DNA of 64,000 nucleotides from JBEKHT01 sp049516595 (GCA_049516595.1 JBEKSY010000004.1:1-64000); one strand, 5' to 3'; numbered from the stretch's first letter, positions 33,730-41,918 are shown. Made by a program: numbers and translations. Notes: generated by a model from the letters alone, not told the origin.

Positions 33730-35130
33730 CTAGTAGCGGGGGCGATCTCCAATCCCAAAAATAGAGGCGGGAAGGCGGATGTTGGAGGCCTCGATGCGGT
33801 CCATGAACTTCGGCCGCAGACCCGTGGGCCGCAGCCGGCCAATGATCCGCCCCTCCTCGATGCCCGTTTGCTCGAAGACGAACAAGTCGGTCATCGTGAT
33901 GACCTCCCCCTCCATCCCGTGGATTTCCGAAATGTTGACCACACGCCGAGTTCCATCCTGCAGGCGTTCCTGGTGGACAATCAGGTTGATGGCCGAGGCG
34001 ACCTGCTCCCGGATGGCGCGGGAGGGCAGTTCCATCCCCGCCATGAGCACCATGGTCTCCAAACGGGCTAGGGAGTCGCGCGGGCTGTTGGAGTGCAGGG
34101 TGGTCATGGAACCATCATGGCCTGTGTTCATCGCCTGAAGCATGTCCAGGGCCGCATCGTCGCGGACCTCCCCGACGATAATCCGGTCGGGACGCATGCG
34201 CAACGAGTTGACCACCAGGTCGCGGATCGTGACCTCCCCTCGACCCTCGATGTTGGGAGGGCGGGACTCCAGGGAGATGACGTGGTCCTGGCGCAGCTGG
34301 AGCTCTGCCGCATTCTCGATGGTAATAATCCGCTCGGTGGCCGGGATGAACTGGGAGAGAATATTCAGCAGGGTGGTCTTGCCGGAACCCGTGCCGCCGG
34401 AAATGACCAAGTTGAGGCGGGCCACTATGCACGCCTTCAGGAATTCGACCGATTCGGCGGTCAGCGTTCCGAAGCGCAGTAGATCCTCAATGGTGATCGG
34501 GATGCGAGCGAACTTGCGGACGGTGAGGACCGGTCCGACCAGGGAAATCGGCGGGATGACCGCGTTGACGCGCGACCCGTCCGGAAGACGGGCGTCCACG
34601 TACGGGCTGGACTCGTCAATGCGCCGCCCCAAAGGCGAAACTATGCGGTCCATGATGCGCAAGACATGATCGTCACTCTCGAAGGTCATGGTCGTGCGCT
34701 CGATCCTCCCCTTGCGCTCCACATAGACGTTCTTGGAGCCGTTGACCATGATCTCGGTAATGGTGTCGTCCGCCAGAAGCGGTTCCAGGGGGCCGAAACC
34801 GAGAATCTCTGCGACGATGGCCTCGAACAGCCGCCGTTTCTCAGCCCGGGAAAGGACGATATTCTCCTCCACCAGGATGCTCTCAAACAGCTCCTCGATG
34901 GTCTGGCGCACCTCCGCGGTCTGGCTCACATCCATGGAGGGATCCAACTGGCTGAGGAGCTTATTCTGGACGCGGGTCTTCAGGTCGAAGTAGTTATCTT
35001 TCCCGTCTCGGCCCGAAGGGGGGGCGGCTGCCGCCGGCCGGGCGCGCAGCTCCGTCAGCCGCGACGGGCTGAGGTCCTCGGCTTGAGGTGTAGCGGTTTG
35101 ACCCTGCTCAATTCGCTTAAGGAGAGACAC
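33730..35130 (-). CDS. cpaF: Tad pilus assembly/retraction ATPase CpaF (TadA)
   Basis: 466 residues, type II/IV secretion ATPase. N-terminal extension, N-domain with GFGPLEPLLADDTITEIMVNG, Walker A GGTGSGKTT, the Asp/Glu box with IIVGEVRDDAALDML, and His-box motif STGHDGS-like (NTGHDGSMTTLHSNSP). The hexameric ATPase powers Flp pilus assembly and probably retraction as known for Caulobacter CpaF. The gene lies between cpaE and tadB with gaps of 37 and 24 bases. Confidence 0.95.
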   Translation of the reverse strand: MSLLKRIEQGQTATPQAEDLSPSRLTELRARPAAAAPPSGRDGKDNYFDLKTRVQNKLLSQLDPSMDVSQTAEVRQTIEELFESILVEENIVLSRAEKRRLFEAIVAEILGFGPLEPLLADDTITEIMVNGSKNVYVERKGRIERTTMTFESDDHVLRIMDRIVSPLGRRIDESSPYVDARLPDGSRVNAVIPPISLVGPVLTVRKFARIPITIEDLLRFGTLTAESVEFLKACIVARLNLVISGGTGSGKTTLLNILSQFIPATERIITIENAAELQLRQDHVISLESRPPNIEGRGEVTIRDLVVNSLRMRPDRIIVGEVRDDAALDMLQAMNTGHDGSMTTLHSNSPRDSLARLETMVLMAGMELPSRAIREQVASAINLIVHQERLQDGTRRVVNISEIHGMEGEVITMTDLFVFEQTGIEEGRIIGRLRPTGLRPKFMDRIEASNIRLPASIFGIGDRPRY

Positions 35131-35167
35131 TTATCACCCTCACCTTTGGGGTCCCAAGACCCCGAAG

Positions 35168-36403
35168 CTAGGCCCTCGCTCCGAGAAGCCGAGGGCGCGC
35201 TGGCTTCTTGACTTCTTCTTCCTCCTCTTCCTCCCTCACGGCCAGCCGGGTTCGGACAGCCTGGGCGAGCTCCAGGACGGCTCGCGCAATCGGCCGAGAG
35301 CGGTCCCCCAGCATAAAAGGTTGGCCTTGATTGGTGGCCGGAATGAGCGTCCGCTCGTCCAGCGGGATCTGGCTGACCACCGGTTGCTTGAGATTGTCAG
35401 AGACTGCCTCCGCCGTGATGCCGTAGCGCTTGTCCACGCGATTCATGACCAGCAGCACCTTCGCGGCCGAGTAGCCGATGGCCTCCAGCACATCATAGAA
35501 GAGGCGCACATTCTTGATGGAGGGGATGTCCGGGGTGGCCACCAGGATCACCAGATCACTGGCATCCAGGGTGCTGATGGTCAGATCATTCAGCCCGCTC
35601 TGCGTGTCGACGATCACATACTGGTACAGCCCGGCCAGGAAGCGCAGCACCTTCTCCAGCTGCTTGGCCTGGATCTTGTCACCCTTCTCCGGGGTGGCAG
35701 GAGCGGCAAACACGCGCAGGCCCGAGGCGTGCGCCACCGCGACACTTTCCACCAGATCGCCATCGATCTCGTTCGCCTGACCCGCCAGGTCGGCCAAATC
35801 GTTCTTGGCCTGCAGGTTGAGGAAAACCGCCACATCACCGTATTGGAGCGAGGCATCCACCAGGGCGGCCGGGGTGTCCTCCGTCTGGAGGATCATGGCC
35901 AAGTTGCAGGCCAGGGTCGTCTTTCCCGTCCCACCTTTGGGGGAGTAAACGGTGACGATCTTGCCCTCTCGCCGGATCTTCCTGTCCTTGCCCGCCTCGA
36001 CCGCACTGGCATCGAGCAGCCCCGTCGGTTTGAGGCTGTTGAGCTTGCGTATGGTGGCAACCAGCTCATCCGCGGAGGGCGGCTTGGTGAGAAAAGCCCG
36101 CGCGCCCGCCAACATGGCCCGCCGGATGTAATCGGATTCACTCTGCACCGAGAGGATCGCGACTTGCGCCCGCGGGGCGACTTGCAGCACCGCCTCCGTC
36201 GCGGCGATCCCGTCCATGTCGGGCATGTTAATGTCCATGATCACGACATTGGGCTGGGTCTCCTTGGTAAGGCTGATGGCCTCCTTGCCGCCGCGAGCCG
36301 TGCCCACCACCTCCATGTCCGCTTCAAACTGCAGCAGCCTGCGGAGGCTCTCGCGCGTCTCGGCAAAATCGTCTACGATCAAAACACGGATCTTGTCCGG
36401 CAC
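35168..36403 (-). CDS. cpaE: CpaE/TadZ-type protein: receiver domain fused to MinD-like ATPase
   Basis: 411 residues. Residues 5-122 form a receiver with all phosphorylation residues present: acidic pair D11-D12, phospho-acceptor D57 (VIMDINMPDMDG), S85 and K107. Residues about 148-385 form a MinD/ParA-like ATPase with deviant Walker A SPKGGTGKTT (154-163) and the Asp of VIVDTQSG. TadZ proteins place the pilus machine in the cell; many have only a degenerate receiver, so an intact one suggests control by phosphorylation. A Glu-rich stretch follows near the C-terminus (EEEEEEEVKK). The sensor-kinase-like gene at 39031-40071 is the obvious but unproven partner. Confidence 0.92.
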   Translation of the reverse strand: MPDKIRVLIVDDFAETRESLRRLLQFEADMEVVGTARGGKEAISLTKETQPNVVIMDINMPDMDGIAATEAVLQVAPRAQVAILSVQSESDYIRRAMLAGARAFLTKPPSADELVATIRKLNSLKPTGLLDASAVEAGKDRKIRREGKIVTVYSPKGGTGKTTLACNLAMILQTEDTPAALVDASLQYGDVAVFLNLQAKNDLADLAGQANEIDGDLVESVAVAHASGLRVFAAPATPEKGDKIQAKQLEKVLRFLAGLYQYVIVDTQSGLNDLTISTLDASDLVILVATPDIPSIKNVRLFYDVLEAIGYSAAKVLLVMNRVDKRYGITAEAVSDNLKQPVVSQIPLDERTLIPATNQGQPFMLGDRSRPIARAVLELAQAVRTRLAVREEEEEEEVKKPARPRLLGARA

Positions 36404-36413
36404 GGACCCCTCA

Positions 36414-37466
36414 TTACTTTGTTGGTACCTGGTCGTTCGTCAGGACCGGAATGAAGGCCTGATCCGCGGCCTTGGCCTGGCCGTACGGCAGCTTGGGAGG
36501 CAGGGTAATATTCCGCGCGGAAATCAGCCGCTGCAGATCCCAGCTCGGAAGGTCCAATGCGGTGGTGTCTCCCGTGGAGCGCAGCGCCATGCTCAGGTCA
36601 CCGCCTGTCTTCATCACCAGGTTCACTGCCAGGGCATCCTGAGGAGAAACCTCGAGGATGATGATATCAGGCGTTTGGGCTGCACTTGGGGTGGCCTGGG
36701 CGGCCGGCGCCCCCACCCCCTGCGCCGTGGTCTGCGCAGCGGTCGACCCGCCGGTCGGCACGTTCCCGACATGAAGGACGCGAGCAGTGGGAACCAGGAT
36801 TGCGCTCACCGGCCGGGCCCTCTGCGTCTCCGAAGGAAGCGCGAAGGTTCCCACCACACCCGTCAGCCCTGCTTCCGTGACGGGCCGGCCGCTGTCCGCC
36901 TCGGTCGCTTTGAGTGCTCCGCTCTGATCTACGTTAAAAATCTGCAGCTTGTTCGGAAGAAGTGTCTGAAAATCGGGATCCAAATCCACAAAGAACAGGG
37001 TGGCTAGGAGAGCCACGTGGTCTCCCCGCTGAGGGGCAAAGGCCACCCCGGACAGACGGGTCATTGGGATGGCGATCGCCAAGTCCCCAGGGGCAATGTC
37101 CAGGGCGATATCCGATCCCGCGAGCGCCACCCCTGCCATCGTCTGCGCTATCTGGCTCATGAAAATCGGCTCCCCGCGCTTGAGGTCCACCCGCGCGCGC
37201 ATGCCGATGATGCTCGTCGAATCCGTGATCAACCCATCCAGCCGGTAGAGAGTTGGCCAGGGGCCCATGGTCACATTGTCCTGGGCGATGAAGGCCCCCG
37301 CGGGAATGTCCTGCGAAGCGAAGACCACCTGGAACACGCTGACGGGAGCGGGCGTGGGGACAGATGCTTGCCTGCCGCCTCCCCCGCCCAGGCGTGTCCA
37401 GACGAAAACCAGGCCGGCGACAATCAGGAGCAGGATGGCGATAATGAGCAGCAGGCGGCGACGCAT
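36414..37466 (-). CDS. cpaB: Tad pilus assembly protein CpaB (RcpC), SAF domain
   Basis: 350 residues. One N-terminal transmembrane helix (LLLIIAILLLIVAGLVFVW), a Pro-rich stretch, then an SAF domain (VVFASQDIPAGAFIAQDNV) followed by the RcpC region (about 125-200). Between about 235 and 275 is a Thr/Ala/Gln-rich linker. CpaB homologues work at the outer face of the membrane in Flp pilus biogenesis; in an organism with no outer membrane it may act with the cell wall. It has GAGGAGG before the ATG, its own promoter at 37590-37617, and heads the assembly operon. Confidence 0.88.
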   Translation of the reverse strand: MRRRLLLIIAILLLIVAGLVFVWTRLGGGGGRQASVPTPAPVSVFQVVFASQDIPAGAFIAQDNVTMGPWPTLYRLDGLITDSTSIIGMRARVDLKRGEPIFMSQIAQTMAGVALAGSDIALDIAPGDLAIAIPMTRLSGVAFAPQRGDHVALLATLFFVDLDPDFQTLLPNKLQIFNVDQSGALKATEADSGRPVTEAGLTGVVGTFALPSETQRARPVSAILVPTARVLHVGNVPTGGSTAAQTTAQGVGAPAAQATPSAAQTPDIIILEVSPQDALAVNLVMKTGGDLSMALRSTGDTTALDLPSWDLQRLISARNITLPPKLPYGQAKAADQAFIPVLTNDQVPTK

Positions 37467-37589
37467 ACATTCCTCCTCGGGCTAGCAGGTTCGATCGCGG
37501 AGCTTTACCGGAAGTGCCGAAATCATGCAGGCTGGCCCAAAAGGCTGCCGCGAGGGCAAATCAGGCTCACCTTGCCTGGAGCGGTCGTT

Positions 37590-37617
37590 ATGATACATCG
37601 AAAGGTCTGATTGTCAA
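37590..37617 (-). promoter_or_regulatory. Promoter of the tad assembly operon
   Basis: Minus-strand TTGACA (37617-37612) and TATCAT (37595-37590) separated by 16 bases. It lies between the flp1 terminator and cpaB (start 37466), so assembly genes can be expressed apart from the pilins. Confidence 0.7.
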
Positions 37618-37635
37618 GCCGACCCAGACCGGGAC

Positions 37636-37664
37636 AGAAAAGGGCCTCGCCACCGGTGAGGCCC
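37636..37664 (-). terminator. Terminator after flp1
   Basis: Minus strand: GGGCCTC, 9-nt loop, GAGGCCC, then TTTTCTG. It is 32 bases after the flp1 stop. Confidence 0.8.
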
Positions 37665-37695
37665 CTCCAGGCGACCAAACATCGCCGCAACCGAA

Positions 37696-37842
37696 CTAGA
37701 TGGAATTCACGATATTGCTAAAGACGTTGCCGATAGCCGGGCCGAGCAGGGACAGGATCACGATCACAACAACCGCAACCAGGACAAGAATTAACGCATA
37801 CTCTACGAGTCCCTGACCCTTTTGGCGAATGCTTTTGAACAT
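37696..37842 (-). CDS. flp1: Flp/Fap-type pilin 1
   Basis: 48 residues, too short for most ORF filters. The mature N-terminus follows the prepilin pattern G/XXXXEY: KG-QGLVEYALIL, so cleavage is expected after Gly9. A hydrophobic helix (LVLVAVVVIVILSLL) and PAIGNVFSNIVNSI tail follow. A strong ribosome site (AAGGAAGGAGG) precedes the ATG at 37842. It is identical to flp2 except for residues 3-4 (KS versus AR). Major pilus subunit by family. It has its own promoter and terminator. Confidence 0.93.
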   Translation of the reverse strand: MFKSIRQKGQGLVEYALILVLVAVVVIVILSLLGPAIGNVFSNIVNSI

Positions 37843-37888
37843 GTTGTCACCTCCTTCCTTTCGAGATTGGGCCTTTCAATCTGTGGTC

Positions 37889-37894
37889 ATTGTA
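37889..37894 (-). promoter_or_regulatory. flp1 -10 box (TACAAT)
   Basis: Minus-strand TACAAT, 47 bases before the ATG, preceded exactly 39 bases upstream by the shared site AACACGTGCA. No -35 consensus, as expected of an activator-dependent promoter. Confidence 0.55.
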
Positions 37895-37933
37895 GATCCC
37901 ATTTCCCCTCATGCCCTTGCTGATTCCGTACCG

Positions 37934-37943
37934 AACACGTGCA
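37934..37943 (-). promoter_or_regulatory. Shared pilin-promoter site, flp1 copy
   Basis: AACACGTGCA on the plus strand with a central CACGTG palindrome. The same 10-mer occurs upstream of flp2 and flp3 and, as far as I can see, nowhere else in the window. Confidence 0.6.
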
Positions 37944-38333
37944 GGCGCGGGGGATCCTGGACGACCGCTTAGTGCCCCTGCCCTGGCCGCGAACGGCCGC
38001 TTGCGGGGGCCCTTCGGTGGCCAATGCTGGGGCGCAGAATCAAGCCCAGCCTTGCTCAAGAGGAGGCCGACCCGGTTCCCCCCAACCTCTCTCCTTGAGG
38101 CGGTCCCACTCTCCAGGCTCACCATCGAAAAAGAGAAGCCGCGTCCACCCGGCACCGCCTGGCTCAGGTGGTTTGAGCTCGTGACTTCCCGCAGGTTTCA
38201 CCCAGACGGTCGCGACCAACCTCGAGGCGCGACCGCAGCCACCCCCGGGCAGCACCCACCAGCTGCACGGGGGAACCCGCCTGGGTTCGAATCTCTGAGC
38301 CAGAAGTCTTCAGCCTGGCCGACCGGTCCCTGT

Positions 38334-38365
38334 TAAAGAAGCGGGCCTCGCCAGAGGCGAGGCCC
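38334..38365 (-). terminator. Terminator after flp2
   Basis: Minus strand: GGGCCTCGCC-TCT-GGCGAGGCCC, a 10-bp perfect stem, followed by GCTTCTTT. 31 bases after the flp2 stop. Confidence 0.75.
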
Positions 38366-38395
38366 ACCACGGCAATCGGACGTCCATGCAACCGG

Positions 38396-38542
38396 CTAGA
38401 TGCTGTTGACAATATTGCTGAAGACGTTGCCGATGGCCGGGCCAAGCAGGGACAGGATCACGATCACAACGACCGCAACGAGAACTAGGATCAATGCGTA
38501 TTCAACGAGACCCTGACCCTTCTGGCGAATGCGTGCGAACAT
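38396..38542 (-). CDS. flp2: Flp/Fap-type pilin 2
   Basis: 48 residues, near-identical to flp1: only residues 3-4 differ. It has the same KG-QGLVEY processing site and the same hydrophobic helix. DNA identity is clearly lower than protein identity (many third-base differences, for example in LVLVAVV), so the protein sequence is held by selection. GGAAGGAGG ribosome site before the ATG. It has its own promoter and terminator. Confidence 0.93.
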   Translation of the reverse strand: MFARIRQKGQGLVEYALILVLVAVVVIVILSLLGPAIGNVFSNIVNSI

Positions 38543-38590
38543 TTTCTCACCTCCTTCCTTGCGCTCATTGGCGTTTCGTTCCTTGCGCCA

Positions 38591-38596
38591 ATTGTA
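38591..38596 (-). promoter_or_regulatory. flp2 -10 box (TACAAT)
   Basis: Minus-strand TACAAT, 49 bases before the ATG, exactly 39 bases downstream of the shared AACACGTGCA site, as in flp1. Confidence 0.55.
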
Positions 38597-38635
38597 GCCC
38601 GAGTGCGCGTCCGCAGGCTTGCGGAATCCTTGCCG

Positions 38636-38645
38636 AACACGTGCA
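38636..38645 (-). promoter_or_regulatory. Shared pilin-promoter site, flp2 copy
   Basis: AACACGTGCA, identical to the flp1 and flp3 copies. Confidence 0.6.
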
Positions 38646-38709
38646 TCCGCGCACCGAGACCCTTCGGCCTCCGGCCGCGGGCGCGCGCCTCACCATGAGC
38701 CCTCTCGCA

Positions 38710-38868
38710 TCAGAGGGCGTTGATGAGGTTGTTCCTGACGTTGCTCCAAATGTTTCCGACCGCGGGGCTCAGGACATACAGAACCAATGTAACGACAAGA
38801 GCAACAAGCGCAAGAATCAATGCGTATTCCGTGAGCCCTTGGGCCTTCTTCGCAGTTCGTCTTAGCAC
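38710..38868 (-). CDS. flp3: Flp-type pilin 3, divergent
   Basis: 52 residues from a GTG at 38868 with GGAGGG 8 bases upstream. Same overall design: basic start LRRTAKKAQG, the E-Y signature (AQGLTEYALIL), a hydrophobic helix (ALVALVVTLVLYVLS) and a short C-terminal tail (GNIWSNVRNNLINAL). It differs from flp1/2 in having Ala rather than Gly at the expected cleavage position (KA-QGLTEY) and a Trp in the tail. It may be a minor or tip pilin (inference). The hairpin CCCTCT-AGAGGG overlaps its stop. Confidence 0.85.
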   Translation of the reverse strand: MLRRTAKKAQGLTEYALILALVALVVTLVLYVLSPAVGNIWSNVRNNLINAL

Positions 38869-38959
38869 TGAGAAGACCCTCCAGAATCAGCCTGCTTATA
38901 TCATGCCCTGCGTATCTCCTTCCGCTCGCAGACGGGTTCCGTTCCCGGCTGCACCCTAT

Positions 38960-38965
38960 AATATA
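38960..38965 (-). promoter_or_regulatory. flp3 -10 box
   Basis: Minus-strand TATATT (or overlapping TATTAT 2 bases further on), 91 bases before the GTG start. The shared site lies 29 bases upstream, about one helical turn closer than in flp1 and flp2. Confidence 0.5.
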
Positions 38966-38994
38966 TCCTTGAAAACCGGCCGCCTCCCGTGCAA

Positions 38995-39004
38995 AACACG
39001 TGCA
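38995..39004 (-). promoter_or_regulatory. Shared pilin-promoter site, flp3 copy
   Basis: AACACGTGCA, identical to the flp1 and flp2 copies. Confidence 0.6.
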
Positions 39005-39030
39005 CTTGGGTGGCACCCCCAGGCGCCCTC

Positions 39031-40071
39031 TCACTCCTCGAGCGGCACCTCCATCACGGCGCGGGAGCCGTTCTCCGCATCGGTTTGAAACTCGAAGGTC
39101 CCCCGCAGCAAGCCAACCCGCTCCCGCAAGCTGTTCAGCTCGTAGGGATCCCCTTCGACCTCGGGGCCCACCCGAAGGGCCTTCCCGTTCCACTCCGCCG
39201 TACTGCGGACGCGCTTCTCATCCAGGTCCATGCTGACCTTGATCCGGGTGGCACCCGAAACGTCGCGCGCCAAACCGACCAGCAGCTGGACGGCTCGAAA
39301 CAGGATGACCTCGACATGATTGGCAATGCGCCGCTCCGTGCCGGTGAAGATGAAGGAGATGTCCGAGGCGCTCTTATCACGCAGAGTGTCCAGATAGCGC
39401 CGACTGGTGGGCACGAGCCCCAGGTCGTCGAGCATCATGGGACGCAGGTCGAAGATGAAATCGCGGATGTGCTGAAAGGCAGTGGTTGCGCTTGCCTTCA
39501 GGCTGACCAGCTCCTCCCGGGCTTTCTGCGGATCCGCATCGAACAGGCGCGAGGCAATCTCGGCCTGGAGGATGAAGTTCGAAAGCACCTGCGCCGGACC
39601 GTCGTGCATTTGGCGTGAAAGGCGCTGCCTCTCCTCCTCCTGAGCCTCCACCAGACGAATCAAGACCGGCTTGGGAGCCGGCCCGCTCGGGATGGAAGTC
39701 GGCTCATTGCTGCGCAATACCTCCAAGACCCGGCTGATGGTCTTGCCGTACTCCTCATACAGGGTCAGCTTGCTCTGGAGCCGCTCGAGCTCACCCCCCA
39801 TGTTGAACAAGCGCGACTGCGTGTCGAGGGCCGTTTCGTAAGTAGCGCGAATGTCCTCGCGAGGGACCGTTTCGAACGCCGGCTGGAGCTGCTTGAGACG
39901 CGCAGAAACCGCAGATTGCCGCTGGCGCAGCTTTTCCACCTCGCCGCGGTTTTGCTCGACGAGCATCTTGATCTCCTTGGCCTCATTCCGAATCCGTTCG
40001 GCTTCGGCAGAAAGATCGGAGATCAACGCCTCCAGGGTAGTGGTGCCCTCCGGCGCTTTGTTTGAGGTCAT
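39031..40071 (-). CDS. DegS/NarL-type sensor histidine kinase with degenerate ATPase domain
   Basis: 346 residues from the ATG at 40071 (GGAGGG site); no transmembrane segment, so cytoplasmic. Residues 1-140 are mostly coiled-coil helix (LEALISDLSAEAERIRNEAKE; LERLQSKLTLYEEYGKTI). The HisKA_3 dimerisation motif is EEERQRLSRQMHDGPAQVLSNF with phospho-acceptor His156. The C-terminal region occupies the place of an HATPase domain but lacks the N-box Asn (VQLLVGLARDV instead of E-x-x-x-N-N) and the D-x-G motif of the G1 box is replaced by EWNG. It may be a scaffold or need a partner kinase. The CpaE receiver is the only intact receiver nearby. Confidence 0.8.
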   Translation of the reverse strand: MTSNKAPEGTTTLEALISDLSAEAERIRNEAKEIKMLVEQNRGEVEKLRQRQSAVSARLKQLQPAFETVPREDIRATYETALDTQSRLFNMGGELERLQSKLTLYEEYGKTISRVLEVLRSNEPTSIPSGPAPKPVLIRLVEAQEEERQRLSRQMHDGPAQVLSNFILQAEIASRLFDADPQKAREELVSLKASATTAFQHIRDFIFDLRPMMLDDLGLVPTSRRYLDTLRDKSASDISFIFTGTERRIANHVEVILFRAVQLLVGLARDVSGATRIKVSMDLDEKRVRSTAEWNGKALRVGPEVEGDPYELNSLRERVGLLRGTFEFQTDAENGSRAVMEVPLEE

Positions 40072-40409
40072 TTCCCTCCCTGCCCGGTCCGGTTCACCGG
40101 TCCACTCTCCCCCGCCTGCTGCGGCCCGACCCTCCATTCACAACGTCACACGTCCTCATCTGGCTCCTACCCGGACGAGCAGGCAGCCCGAACACTCCCT
40201 TCCTATGGAGTCCGTCACCGGCCAAGGGTCCAAGCAGTATAGCATCGGCCGCCTCGCGTCGCAAACGATGGGTGCGCCCGGACCCCGCTCCGTCTCTCCG
40301 CGGCGTTCTCTTTTCCCCCGACCCAACTTCTCACCGTGAGTCCCCCAATACGCGTCCCTGGTAGCGGGTGACAGCTCTCCTGGAGAAACCCCCAGGGCTC
40401 AAGCCGGCC
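40072..40409. other. Upstream region of the sensor-kinase gene
   Basis: 338 bases without a gene. Contains the kinase promoter (40236-40264); the long interval from there to the ATG (about 158 bases) is an unusually long leader. Confidence 0.5.
40236..40264 (-). promoter_or_regulatory. Promoter of the sensor-kinase gene
   Basis: Minus-strand TTGCGA (40264-40259), 17 bases, TATACT (40241-40236), with a TG extension 1 base before the -10 box. A strong, near-consensus promoter. Confidence 0.7.
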
Positions 40410-41918
40410 TTAGGAACAGCCGTTGTGCCAGCGGAACACGGCCATGTTCTCCCCGCCCTGGCGGGGACTGTAAGATCCCTGGGTCGTCCAGACAGGCACG
40501 CACGACTGCGTCAGGGACGGATAGAGGTGGGGGAACGTAACCAGGTAATCTGCCCCTTCGCGGTCCAGGTAGCTGCGCAAAGCCCCGCTGTCTCCGAAAA
40601 CGGGTGGGAGATAGGGTTGGGTCAGTCCCCCTAGATCAATTAACCTTCTCCCTCCCCAGAAGCCGAGAGCGCCGATGTCATGCGCTGCGACAACCGCGCC
40701 GACGGGGGTGTTGGCCGCAATCCACCTTGAGGTCCGAACCATTTCTGTTTCAATCACCCCCACATCCTGAACGTAGGCTTGAGCACCAAGAACGAAGAAG
40801 CCAACTGTGATTACCCCGAGGCTGCCCAACCACGCCCTCGACACAATCCACCCGCCCCGCCCGAGGGCAGGGTTCCTCCAAATCCGCACCAGCCCGAAGG
40901 CTGAATAGGAGACGAGCAGAGGAAGGACGGGCATCAGGTAGCGGCCGTGCTGGTAGGTCGCTGGCAAACGCAGCGTGTAGAGCAGAAGATGGGCACAGGC
41001 CCAGCCGAGGGGAAATAACAGTTCCCAGCGGCGATCGCGCCATAGGATGGCAACGGCCAGCAGCAAGCCCGGCCAAAGGACCGCCAGGGGGCCCGCCAGC
41101 AGCGTGAGCGCCTCTGGCACAACTCGCGAAACCAACCCGCCAGCCAAGAGCGAGTTGTACTCCTCTTGCTTGGCGTAAAAGGTGTTGGGCCAGATGTGAG
41201 CCGAAAGGGTCAGATTGAATAGGAAGTAACCCAGGATCGGAAGCGCGGCGAAGAGCGACAAGAAGGCCAGCTCGACCAGGCCTCGGGGCTTGCGCAACTC
41301 GTGGATTTCTGCCGTAAGGATCATGAAAGGCACGGCCACTACGGCTTCCGGTCGAATCCAGATTCCCAGCCCGAGGAACAGACCCAGCAGCCCACGAGAT
41401 GCGAACTGACGCAGCCGGAAGACGGGTGAAGGACCCCTCTCGATCGGAGCAGACCGGGTGCTCAGGAGGAATCCCGATATCAACCAGAAGGTTAGCAGCG
41501 GGATCTCCATGCCCGAGACCGAGGCCCAAATCAGGTGCCATTCGGTCAAAGCGAGACTCGCCGCCAGGACTCCGACCCATGGATCAAACAACTTGGCCCA
41601 CCGGTAGGTCATGACTCCGGTCAGGGCGAAGAAACATATCCCCAGCCCGAAGGTCCAGGGAATGGAACTCGCTCCGATCCGACGGCCAAGGGCAATCAGC
41701 AGGGTCCACAAGGGAGAGGTGGAGCCTGCCGAGGGCACACCGGGATCGAAGGACCACGTCCCCGTGGCAACCAGATTGCGTGCGTAGGTCTGGTGAATCC
41801 AGGCATCGTCCAGGGGAAACCCGAGCATCCCGGCCCGCCAGCAAGCGGCGAGGTAGACCGCTGGCCCTAGGAGGGCGAGCAGCAACCCGGCCCCTAGCAG
41901 CAGCTTGAAGCGTGTCAT
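40410..41918 (-). CDS. Polytopic GT-C-like membrane protein 1
   Basis: 502 residues, about 10-11 transmembrane helices and a soluble C-terminal part. The first loop after helix 1 has GFPLDDAWIHQTYARN, the acidic DD/D-type motif typical of GT-C glycosyltransferases that use lipid-linked sugars (PMT/ArnT and oligosaccharyl-transferase relatives). A C-terminal soluble section with IAANTPVGAVVAAHDIGALGFWGG is shared with many archaeal and Chloroflexota proteins of this kind. The donor and acceptor are unknown; likely envelope glycans or protein glycosylation. ATGA overlap with the next gene upstream (41915-43588) indicates coupled translation. Confidence 0.7.
   Translation of the reverse strand: MTRFKLLLGAGLLLALLGPAVYLAACWRAGMLGFPLDDAWIHQTYARNLVATGTWSFDPGVPSAGSTSPLWTLLIALGRRIGASSIPWTFGLGICFFALTGVMTYRWAKLFDPWVGVLAASLALTEWHLIWASVSGMEIPLLTFWLISGFLLSTRSAPIERGPSPVFRLRQFASRGLLGLFLGLGIWIRPEAVVAVPFMILTAEIHELRKPRGLVELAFLSLFAALPILGYFLFNLTLSAHIWPNTFYAKQEEYNSLLAGGLVSRVVPEALTLLAGPLAVLWPGLLLAVAILWRDRRWELLFPLGWACAHLLLYTLRLPATYQHGRYLMPVLPLLVSYSAFGLVRIWRNPALGRGGWIVSRAWLGSLGVITVGFFVLGAQAYVQDVGVIETEMVRTSRWIAANTPVGAVVAAHDIGALGFWGGRRLIDLGGLTQPYLPPVFGDSGALRSYLDREGADYLVTFPHLYPSLTQSCVPVWTTQGSYSPRQGGENMAVFRWHNGCS

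Larger units (their letters stand above)
37843..38333. other. flp1 upstream region
   Basis: About 490 bases without a gene, containing the flp1 -10 box (37889-37894) and the shared site at 37934-37943. The remainder, from about 37950 to 38330, shows only GC-rich readthrough frames; a 9-bp inverted repeat CTGGCTCAG/CTGAGCCAG at about 38160-38300 was checked as a tRNA and rejected. Confidence 0.45.

Noticed and set aside
38159..38300. Possible tRNA with CTGGCTCAG/CTGAGCCAG ends and GGTTCGAAT T-loop on the plus strand
   Set aside because: The interior is too long and has no D- or anticodon arm, and a 9-bp inverted repeat at this distance is expected by chance.
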